A DNA stretch of 64,000 bases from Agarilytica rhodophyticola (GTDB lineage Bacteria > Pseudomonadota > Gammaproteobacteria > Pseudomonadales > Cellvibrionaceae): NCBI RefSeq assembly GCF_002157225.2, contig NZ_CP020038.1, positions 3,936,501 through 4,000,500 on the forward strand. Direction: 5' to 3'. Positions 57,171-64,000 of the stretch are shown here, piece after piece (position 1 is the stretch's first letter; each line of letters begins with the position of its first letter). The notes under the pieces are model-generated. The model did no database searches, was not told where the DNA came from, and was given only the letters and a program-made list of their open reading frames with translations. The position numbers were made by a program, and so were the translations under genes.

Positions 57171-58267
57171 GCCTGCTGCTCCTTAAAAAGATATTCGTCC
57201 ACATAAATTTTTAACCATTGCTTGGGGAAGCGGATATGCACTTTATCGGCAGGCATTGACTCATCTTCGCTAATTCTCACTTTAATTTTTTCATGTCCTA
57301 ACCCTAGTGTTAGAATTTTGTATGTCCCTAAGTTTTCTACATCATCGAGTGAACAACAATAGGTATCAGAAGACGCCTCACGTGCAAGTTCAACAAATTC
57401 AGGACGAATACCCACTTTAATATTATCTGATTGACAAGCATTAAGTGCATCAATGGTCTTGCTATCAAGCGTTATTGTTTGCTTATCAAAAGCGAGAGCA
57501 TTATCTATTAATGACACCTCAATAATATTCATTCCTGGGCTGCCGATAAAATAACCGACAAAAGTGTGGGCGGGATTTTCAAATAATTCTTGAGGTGTTC
57601 CGAACTGTACGATTTGACCTTGATACATAAGGGCTATCTGATCGGCAAAGGTCGAAGCTTCAAGCTGGTCATGAGTTACGTAGACCATAGTGATATTAAA
57701 TTTTTCATGTATTTGCTTTAGCTTTCTGCGTAACTTCCACTTCAAATGAGGATCGATAACAGTTAAGGGTTCGTCGAATAAGATTGCCGAAACATCATCT
57801 CTTACTAGCCCCCGCCCCATGGATACTTTCTGTTTTTCGTCAGCACTTAAATTCGTCGCTCTACGGTTCAATGACGCCTCTAAGTCTAAAATCTCCGCAA
57901 CCTCCCTCACCTTTTCATCTATACGCGCTTTGTTATATTTTAAGTTACGCAATGGAAACGCTAAGTTGTCGTATACGGTCATAGAGTCATAAACTATAGG
58001 AAACTGAAAAACCTGTGCAATATTGCGTTTGTCGGGTGATAAGTGATTAACTTCTTTATCATCAAACAATATCGTCCCTTCGGATGGCTGCAATAAACCG
58101 GAGATAATATTTAACAAGGTACTTTTGCCACAACCAGAAGGCCCTAGCAGAGCATAAGCACCTCCTTGTCGCCATACATGATTCATTTGACGAATGGCAT
58201 AGTCTTGGGCTTGTTGTGGGTTATCGAGATAACTGTGAGCCAAATTTTGTAATTGTATTTCAGCCAT
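57167..58267 (-). CDS. glpT: Glycerol ABC transporter ATPase with degenerate signature (GlpT type)
   Basis: 366 residues. The ATPase domain has Walker A GPSGCGKST (42-50) and Walker B ILFDEP (162-167). The signature, normally LSGGQ, reads LSADEK (140-145), and the C-terminal 110 residues form an OB-like regulatory domain. One of the two composite ATP sites of the heterodimer should therefore be defective. It works with the ATPase at 58260, with which it overlaps by 8 bases (ATGGCTGA). The name follows rhizobial GlpSTPQV, not the E. coli glycerol-3-phosphate antiporter. Confidence 0.88.
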   Translation of the reverse strand: MAEIQLQNLAHSYLDNPQQAQDYAIRQMNHVWRQGGAYALLGPSGCGKSTLLNIISGLLQPSEGTILFDDKEVNHLSPDKRNIAQVFQFPIVYDSMTVYDNLAFPLRNLKYNKARIDEKVREVAEILDLEASLNRRATNLSADEKQKVSMGRGLVRDDVSAILFDEPLTVIDPHLKWKLRRKLKQIHEKFNITMVYVTHDQLEASTFADQIALMYQGQIVQFGTPQELFENPAHTFVGYFIGSPGMNIIEVSLIDNALAFDKQTITLDSKTIDALNACQSDNIKVGIRPEFVELAREASSDTYCCSLDDVENLGTYKILTLGLGHEKIKVRISEDESMPADKVHIRFPKQWLKIYVDEYLFKEQQA

Positions 58268-59387
58268 AATTAATCCGATTATGATGACTATTTGTCAATG
58301 AATTAAGGTACTGTGGTGAGTGGATCATATTGCCGCTTAAATCAAAAATATATAACTTGCTAACAGGAAAGAATATTTTTATCGGCGTATCGGTATGAAA
58401 GCTATGAACACCTGGTAATTGAGCCACTATAGACCCAACAGCTGATGTCATATGTAAAAAAGTTTCAGAACCACTAATTTCTGCCACATCAATAGATACA
58501 TCCATGGCAATATCATCATCAGACTGCTGCACGGTACTAATATGATGAGGACGAATGCCTAGCTTATATTGGCCATTGCTAAGATCCCTCATACCAATCA
58601 TCTTTTGAAAATTTACAGCAGTGCTATCATTAATATGACCAAGACAATCATTTATGGTGAGCGCTAAAATATTGATCGGGGGCTCACCAAATAACTCGGC
58701 AGCCACAATGCTATTGGGAAAATAGTACACCTCTTCTACTGGACCATTCTGAATTGCCTTCCCCTCGTGCATCAAAGTAGTCGAGCCGCCTAAAGCAAGT
58801 GCCTCATTAGGTTCGGTACTGGCATAAATAGCTATAGTATTTTGGGTCTTAAATAGCTCGCGCAGTTCGATACGCAACTGCTCTCGTAATTTGTAATCCA
58901 AATTTACCAGTGGCTCATCAAATAAAATCACCCCCCCTTTTTTTATTAAAGCTCTCGCCATCGCAGTTCTCTGTTGCTGCCCGCCGGAAAGCTCCAGAGG
59001 TCGACGCTCTAAAAATGGCTCAATATGTAACATTTGAGCTATTTCTTTAACACGATCATTAATAATTTTTCGATCAAAGCCGGCAATGCGTAGGGGGGAA
59101 GCAATATTTTCAAATACTGTAAGATTGGGGTAATTAATAAATTGTTGGTAGACCATAGCAATATTACGTTTTTGCACAGGTATATTAGTCACATCTACGC
59201 CGTCCATGAATATGCTGCCACTGCTGGGCTTATCTAAGCCTGCAATTAACCTCATTAAAGAAGTTTTACCTGCTAATGTTCGCCCCAAAAGTACATTAAA
59301 TGATCCCGCCGTAAAGGTGATATTAATATCGTCGATATACTTCTCACCATCGACAATATAGGAGATATTACTTAAGGTTAGCGACAT
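58260..59387 (-). CDS. glpS: Glycerol ABC transporter ATPase (GlpS type)
   Basis: 375 residues. Walker A reads GRTLAGKT (35-42), the signature is the canonical LSGGQQQR (about 137-144), and Walker B is VILFDEPLVNLD. The rest is a MalK-type OB-fold domain. It is the first gene of the minus-strand import operon and is divergent from glpR across 867 bases. Paired with the GlpT-type ATPase, it supplies the intact signature, so the two subunits form an asymmetric motor. Confidence 0.9.
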   Translation of the reverse strand: MSLTLSNISYIVDGEKYIDDINITFTAGSFNVLLGRTLAGKTSLMRLIAGLDKPSSGSIFMDGVDVTNIPVQKRNIAMVYQQFINYPNLTVFENIASPLRIAGFDRKIINDRVKEIAQMLHIEPFLERRPLELSGGQQQRTAMARALIKKGGVILFDEPLVNLDYKLREQLRIELRELFKTQNTIAIYASTEPNEALALGGSTTLMHEGKAIQNGPVEEVYYFPNSIVAAELFGEPPINILALTINDCLGHINDSTAVNFQKMIGMRDLSNGQYKLGIRPHHISTVQQSDDDIAMDVSIDVAEISGSETFLHMTSAVGSIVAQLPGVHSFHTDTPIKIFFPVSKLYIFDLSGNMIHSPQYLNSLTNSHHNRINYG

Positions 59388-60254
59388 AATGATATTGCTC
59401 TTTTTCTAGACGAAGCGATGTTACATACTCTAGCGCCACAACTCGCTTTACACTTTAAAAGTCACAGCTCTATTTAAATGTTGAATGCTACAACCAAATT
59501 AAATGTCATTACCAAAACTAATCTGCCAAAATTTTTAGGAAACCTAAAAGCAGACGATTTAATTTAGTTATTAAACTTTACGCATCAAAAAAATCATCAG
59601 GAATCCACTACTTAAACCACAGTTCTAAGATGTCATATATTTTAAATTTATTTAACAGGTGAATATAATAATGCCGATACCACATGATAATTAAGACCGT
59701 CTTAAGGACACACTATGATGTAGTTGCGCTCAAGCAAACTGAAATCGCGACAAAAATTATAGTATTGCGCCACAACCCGAAAGTACCCGCCCAGAAGATA
59801 GTGATGACACATTTTATTATGTAGTTATTTTTCACTTATTTTCGGATTAAATCATATCTGGAAAAATTATCATAGTGGACTTTTGGCTTAAAAAATGTCT
59901 TATAGCCATGTAAATTCTTGTAAACAGACAAAATTTATGACAACCGGACAAACATTGAGTCAATAAAGCAGCACATATACAATTTTATGCGACTGCGATA
60001 TAAACTGGCGCATAAACTAGACGGCAATGCACTTGTCATATTGCTGCGCCGCATCCTACTAATCTCGGTTAGCAATATCGATGAGAGAACCGCCTGTTAC
60101 TAGTGAGCAATTTTGAATATCAACCAATATGAGTTGCCCGCCTCAATGCCTGTTGCCGGCAAAATATACTTTTATGACAAAAAAAAGAATTTCCGCTAAA
60201 ATACGAAGAATAATGCGAATAACAAATAGATAAATAAAATAGAACTATTCCGAT
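59388..60254. promoter_or_regulatory. Divergent control region between the glycerol importer and glpR
   Basis: 867 AT-rich bases without a gene. The perfect palindrome at 59691-59705 lies inside. A direct repeat, CAGACAAA (59925-59932) and CGGACAAA (59945-59952), has its units 20 bases (two helical turns) apart, a spacing that DeoR-type regulators can use. Promoters for both directions must lie here. Confidence 0.5.
59691..59705. promoter_or_regulatory. Perfect palindrome, candidate operator
   Basis: TTAAGAC, one central C, GTCTTAA: two exact 7-bp arms. It lies about 300 bases upstream of glpS and 550 bases upstream of glpR. It does not match the E. coli GlpR consensus, so another regulator, or a divergent GlpR specificity, would be needed. 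Confidence 0.4.
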
Positions 60255-61013
60255 ATGAATCAAACCTATCGCCACAGTCAGATACTGCAGTTGATACAAG
60301 AACGTAATTTTGTATCCATTGATGAATTGGTTGAACACTTTAAAGTTACGCCCCAAACGATACGACGCGATCTTAATACTTTAGCAAAGACCAATGCCAT
60401 TACCCGCCATCATGGAGGAGCATGTTTAGGTCTGAGCACAGTTAATACGGAGTATTCCAAAAGGAAAGTGACCAATCAACAAGCGAAAAATAACATCGCT
60501 AAAAAATTGGTACAGTTAATTCCTGATAATTCATCGCTGTTCATTAATATTGGTACAACTACTGAGGCTGTCGCCCAGGCTTTACTGCATCATAAAAACC
60601 TTAAAGTCGTAACCAATAACATACACGTTGCCTCTATTCTAAGTGAAAATGAGTCTTGCTCTATTATTGTTGCAGGTGGTGAAGTGCGAAATAACGACGG
60701 CGGCATCATTGGTGAATCTACCGTGGAATTTATCGATCAATTTCAAATGGATTTCGGCATTATAGGCATCAGCGGTATTGATGATAATGGCTCTTTACTC
60801 GATTACGATTATAGAGAAGTAAAAGTGTCGCGCAGTATCATTCGAAATTCTCGGCAAGTGTTACTGGCTGCGGATCAGACAAAATTCGGTCGCAATGCCA
60901 TGATACGATTAGGGAATATCAATGAGGCGCACCATTTTTTCACCGATTTTGATCCCTCTAAAAATATCAAAACCCTGTTAGAAACCAACGGTGTTCAGTT
61001 GCATAAAACCTAG
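60255..61013 (+). CDS. glpR: Glycerol-3-phosphate regulon repressor (DeoR family)
   Basis: 252 residues, the exact length of E. coli GlpR, with strong resemblance. The N-terminal winged helix-turn-helix has FVSIDELVEHFKVTPQTIRRDLNTL. The C-terminal sugar-phosphate sensing domain has INIGTTTEAVAQALL, VTNNIHVASIL, VAGGEVRNNDGGIIGE and DFGIIGISGID. It should repress the glycerol genes and release DNA on binding glycerol-3-phosphate. It lies between the importer and glpD. The start MNQTYRHSQILQL matches the family. Confidence 0.95.
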   Translation: MNQTYRHSQILQLIQERNFVSIDELVEHFKVTPQTIRRDLNTLAKTNAITRHHGGACLGLSTVNTEYSKRKVTNQQAKNNIAKKLVQLIPDNSSLFINIGTTTEAVAQALLHHKNLKVVTNNIHVASILSENESCSIIVAGGEVRNNDGGIIGESTVEFIDQFQMDFGIIGISGIDDNGSLLDYDYREVKVSRSIIRNSRQVLLAADQTKFGRNAMIRLGNINEAHHFFTDFDPSKNIKTLLETNGVQLHKT

Positions 61014-61274
61014 TCACCATTCGCAAGTGTTCGCTTAACATGCCCACAAGATGTCAAATACGAACGTGTTTGATCATCCCCTACGCCGAAATGTTCTCTT
61101 TTTTTCTTTTTTGTTGATTTTATTCCTTACTCAACTTATATTCATACTACCTTGCTCTTGTTAGGTGGCGAACTGAAGGAAGCACCCAACAAGGCTCAGC
61201 TGCTGGCAAGGCTCAAATCTCAAGTGGAGCCAGTGCTTATGCAGCCACAGAATAACTTACCAATAGTGATGCCT
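61014..61274 (+). promoter_or_regulatory. glpR-glpD intergenic region with GlpR-like half-sites
   Basis: 261 bases. TGTTCG (about 61032) is followed by TTAACAT; further on are ACGAACGTG (about 61062) and AAATGTTC (about 61089). These resemble halves of the E. coli GlpR operator (ATGTTCG and CGAACAT), but no full palindrome is seen. An open frame runs from a TTG at 61152 into glpD without resembling it until 61269. Confidence 0.35.
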
Positions 61275-62774
61275 ATGAATATGTATGACTTGATTGTGGT
61301 CGGCGGTGGTGTCAATGGTTGTGGTATTGCACACGATGCATCCGGCCGCGGCTTAAATGTCCTCCTTTGCGAGCAAAATGATCTCGCCTCCCATACCTCT
61401 TCTAACAGTAGCAAGCTTATTCACGGTGGTCTTCGCTATCTGGAACACTATGAATTTCGTCTGGTCAGAGAAGCACTGAAAGAACGCGAAGTACTGATTG
61501 GCAATGCACCTCATATTATATGGCCGCTGCGTTTTAGACTGCCTCATAGGCCTCACCTAAGACCGCGCTGGATGATATTGGCGGGCCTATTTTTATATGA
61601 CAATCTGAGCAAACTGACCACCTTAAAAAAGTCAAAAGGTGTCGCCTTTGGCCCCGACAGTCCTCTTGTAGACGAGGTAAAAAAAGGCTTTGAATACTCA
61701 GATGCATGGGTTGATGATGCGCGGTTAGTAGTACTTAACGCCATGGCGGCTAGGGACAATGGGGCAGATATTCTGACGAGAACTAGCTGTATCAGCGCTA
61801 AAAGGGAACAAGACTGCTGGTTGGTACAGCTGAGAGATAACATCACCCAGCAAGTGACAGAAACACGCTGTAAAATGCTAGTCAATGCGGCAGGGCCATG
61901 GGTAGCAGACTTATTTGACGGCGTGGTCGATGTCAAAGCTCCGCAAAACGTTCGTTTAATCAAAGGCAGCCATATTGTGGTGCCTAAATTACACGATCAA
62001 GAGCAAGCGTACATTTTGCAAAATGAAGATAATCGCATTGTGTTTGTTATTCCTTATGAAGACAATTTTTCTTTGATTGGTACCACGGATGTGGAGATAA
62101 AAGGAGACCCATCTCAAGTCCAGATCTCAGAGGAAGAAATCAGTTATTTGATTGACGTCACTAATCAAAACTTCAAACACAAAATTTGTCGTGATGATAT
62201 TGTCCATACATACTCTGGTGTAAGGCCGTTATTAGATGATGAATCGTCAGACGCTCAAGCCATCACTCGCGATTACACACTAGAGGTAGATCACGCAGAT
62301 AAAACCCCTCCTCTACTGTCTGTATTTGGAGGCAAAATCACCACTTATCGCAAACTGGCTGAAGCCGCGGGAAATAAGATCAATCAGTTTTTCCCCCAAA
62401 TGACCGCCAGCAAGACCAAAACAAACGTTCTACCTGGTGGCGATTTTAAAGATCAGGAGATATTGTTTGCGCAGCTGCATAAAACTTATCCATGGCTAGA
62501 TAGCTCTCTGCTCACTCGTTACGTGCGCAGTTACGGCACCTTATCCAAAACCATTTTGCATGGATGTATTAGCGTTGAAGATATGGGACAGCATTTTGGC
62601 TGTGGGCTCTATCAGCGTGAAGTTGAGTATCTTATTGATCGAGAATGGGCGCACACGGTCGACGATGTTATTTGGCGCAGAAGTAAATTAGGATTGCGAC
62701 TAAGCGCCTTGGAGAAAGAACAGCTAGGCACATTTCTAAATGCGTCTGGCTCTGAGTGCAAGAAAGCGTCTTAG
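61275..62774 (+). CDS. glpD: Aerobic glycerol-3-phosphate dehydrogenase
   Basis: About 499 residues from ATG 61275 (E. coli 501). The start MNMYDLIVVGGG aligns with METKDLIVIGGG in length; ATGs at 61269 and 61281 are alternatives and no strong ribosome site marks any. It oxidises glycerol-3-phosphate to dihydroxyacetone phosphate at the inner membrane and passes electrons to quinone. The FAD-binding GGGVNGCG, SSNSSKLIHGGLRYLEHYEFRLV in two parts, RLIKGSHIVVP and SVFGGKITTYRKLAE are all present. It lies downstream of glpR on the same strand. glpK is not in the window. Confidence 0.95.
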   Translation: MNMYDLIVVGGGVNGCGIAHDASGRGLNVLLCEQNDLASHTSSNSSKLIHGGLRYLEHYEFRLVREALKEREVLIGNAPHIIWPLRFRLPHRPHLRPRWMILAGLFLYDNLSKLTTLKKSKGVAFGPDSPLVDEVKKGFEYSDAWVDDARLVVLNAMAARDNGADILTRTSCISAKREQDCWLVQLRDNITQQVTETRCKMLVNAAGPWVADLFDGVVDVKAPQNVRLIKGSHIVVPKLHDQEQAYILQNEDNRIVFVIPYEDNFSLIGTTDVEIKGDPSQVQISEEEISYLIDVTNQNFKHKICRDDIVHTYSGVRPLLDDESSDAQAITRDYTLEVDHADKTPPLLSVFGGKITTYRKLAEAAGNKINQFFPQMTASKTKTNVLPGGDFKDQEILFAQLHKTYPWLDSSLLTRYVRSYGTLSKTILHGCISVEDMGQHFGCGLYQREVEYLIDREWAHTVDDVIWRRSKLGLRLSALEKEQLGTFLNASGSECKKAS

Positions 62775-63154
62775 AAAGAAACCATTAGCCCGCTATTTGA
62801 TTCCATTCCTACTGGGATCGAATAGCCCAGCATCAGTTATCCTGCATTAGACTACAAGGTAAAATATTAAGACAGATAGTTTACCCTCCTTTACCCCACC
62901 TCCCTATACTTGCTTTGCGAAATCACATGGAGTTTCTTGAATAAAAACCGCCCAGAAGTTTAAAAAGCAATCAACCTCAAGACTCAAATATTAAATATTT
63001 ATTAAAAAAGTTATAACTTGGGATGATTTTTTCGTAACAATACCCGGCCAAAAAAGTCTCGAACTCCACTTTTACGACAACTACCAAATCAATTATGAAT
63101 TAACACGCAAGCTTTCCACTTGCAGATAGCTTTTTCATGAGGATATTTTTATTA
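62775..63154. other. Region between glpD and the TonB receptor, with a stem-loop
   Basis: 380 bases without a gene. GCTATTTGATTCC (62792-62804) pairs with GGGATCGAATAGC (62814-62826) over 13 positions with G-U pairs, 18 bases after glpD, and probably marks the end of its transcript. The right part should hold the receptor promoter. Confidence 0.5.
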
Positions 63155-64000
63155 ATGGGAATTTTGACAACAAACACTGCGGTTAGGCGCATGGTTAAAC
63201 GAGTAGTTACTGGCAATATCAAGACAACATTAATAGGCGCATTAGCGCTATACACACACATCGCTGCAGCACAGTCTTCTATGGAAGCAAGGGTCATTGG
63301 TGCTGATGGCAAAGCTATCGCTAATATTACAGTGCGAGCCGAAAACTCTGCCACAGGCGCATCATTTATTGGAGTCTCTGACGCTCAAGGACGGGTACGT
63401 TTTGGTGGCTTAGCCACCGGTGGAGCCTGGCGACTGCATGCACAGGGCAATGAAAACTATGTTTCTACTATCTCGGATAATGTGCGTTTACGCTCGGAAT
63501 TTCAGTCAAACATCACCCTCAAATTAAACCTTCGCGATAGCAGTCAAGTAGACGACGAAGTCATCGTCACAGGTAGTCGTTCAGGTGCTTTGTTAAATAC
63601 CTCCAACGCTGAAGTGTCAGCGACACTGTCTGCCGAACAAATTAAATTATTACCCGTCGAGGCGCGCAGTTTAGAAAGACTATTATTTCGCTTGCCCAGT
63701 GTAACCCAATCTACCGGTTTTTTTGGAGAAGCGCCGTCGGTTGCCATTAACGGCGCTAATGCGCTTTTTACCAATTACACTATTGACGGCTTAGACAATA
63801 ACGAAAACTTTTTAGGTGGCCAGAAATTTCCGGTACCCGTGGGCGCAGTGCAGGATGTCACCGTATTATCCAGTTCCTATTCTGTTGAATATGGACGCAC
63901 CGCCAATGGTGTGGTTAACGTCACCACGCCATCCGGTGGCAATGAGGTAAAAAGTGAAATATTTTTTGTCACACGCCCCGGCGGTTTTTTATCTGCTGAC
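63155..64000 (+). CDS. Oar-like TonB-dependent receptor, N-terminal part (partial)
   Basis: The frame runs open from 63137 through the window edge. ATGs occur at 63137, 63155 and 63191; 63155 has AGGA 11 bases upstream, and 63191 would give the tidiest signal peptide (MVKRVVTG ... IAAAQS). After the signal comes a carboxypeptidase regulatory-like beta domain (about residues 42-115, MEARVIGADGKAIANITV), then a TonB-box-like DEVIVTGSRSG and the plug domain with INGANALFTNYTIDGLDNN and EYGRTANGVVNVTT. The barrel is outside. This is the Oar/CarboxypepD_reg-TBDR group. It follows glpD but probably has its own promoter. Confidence 0.88.
   Translation, partial: MGILTTNTAVRRMVKRVVTGNIKTTLIGALALYTHIAAAQSSMEARVIGADGKAIANITVRAENSATGASFIGVSDAQGRVRFGGLATGGAWRLHAQGNENYVSTISDNVRLRSEFQSNITLKLNLRDSSQVDDEVIVTGSRSGALLNTSNAEVSATLSAEQIKLLPVEARSLERLLFRLPSVTQSTGFFGEAPSVAINGANALFTNYTIDGLDNNENFLGGQKFPVPVGAVQDVTVLSSSYSVEYGRTANGVVNVTTPSGGNEVKSEIFFVTRPGGFLSAD

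Overview
The window comes from a Gram-negative marine-type gammaproteobacterium, most like the Cellvibrionales (Saccharophagus/Teredinibacter relatives). The reasons are the housekeeping gene order (cysS, glnS, ppiB, lpxH on one side; smc, zipA, ligA on the other), AcnB, a Pseudomonas-like MiaE, TonB-dependent receptors and a moderate-to-low GC content. No insertion sequence, prophage or CRISPR array was seen. The lineage is an inference from gene order and protein resemblance, not from a search.

Layout. Positions 1-6422 hold housekeeping genes: the 5' part of djlA (cut by the window edge), a cold-shock protein, a DnaJ-related co-chaperone, cysS and glnS on the minus strand, and ppiB-lpxH on the plus strand. 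Positions 6447-10895 are a minus-strand run of small accessory genes: a LysE-type exporter, three proteins that look like an immunity or DNA-mimic group (unknown acidic protein, SUKH-like, zinc ribbon-DUF4375), a SelT/SelW/SelH-like protein, miaE and a DUF1289 protein. acnB follows on the plus strand with a GTG start and a possible Fur site.

Positions 14608-18629 hold the most interesting system: methyltransferase, membrane histidine kinase, and response regulator fused to a kinase. This has the order and domain make-up of the Ralstonia PhcB-PhcS-PhcR quorum-sensing module, which makes and senses hydroxy-fatty-acid methyl esters. Positions 19097-27880 hold lipid metabolism: an SRPBCC-dienelactone hydrolase fusion with its terminator inside the coding end, a patatin, FadD, an acyl-CoA dehydrogenase and an AraC regulator coupled to a small membrane protein. 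Positions 28087-38224 hold a lytic-transglycosylase-like lipoprotein, ligA, zipA, smc and an isolated ccmH-ccmI pair.

Positions 38322-39478 carry tRNA-Val and tRNA-Asp, then an array of three copies of a three-hairpin element. Its loops are conserved (AAGGAT-type, as in CsrA/RsmA sites) and its stems differ in a compensated way. A 19-bp duplicate of the tRNA-Asp 3' end lies inside the array. Next come a sirtuin without zinc cysteines, two unannotated-size small ORFs, an acyltransferase, and a TonB receptor divergent from a phytase-like esterase across about 1 kb of AT-rich DNA with long inverted repeats. After that are an alkylation-repair group (Ada-AlkA fusion, Ogt, PEP-mutase-like protein), a GST and a porin.

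Positions 53380-62774 form a glycerol unit: an ABC importer of the rhizobial GlpSTPQV type (two ATPases, two permeases, a DUF2160 protein, a binding protein) divergent from glpR and glpD. Glycerol would be imported by the ABC system and oxidised after phosphorylation by GlpD, under GlpR control; glpK and glpF are not in the window. The window ends inside an Oar-like TonB-dependent receptor.
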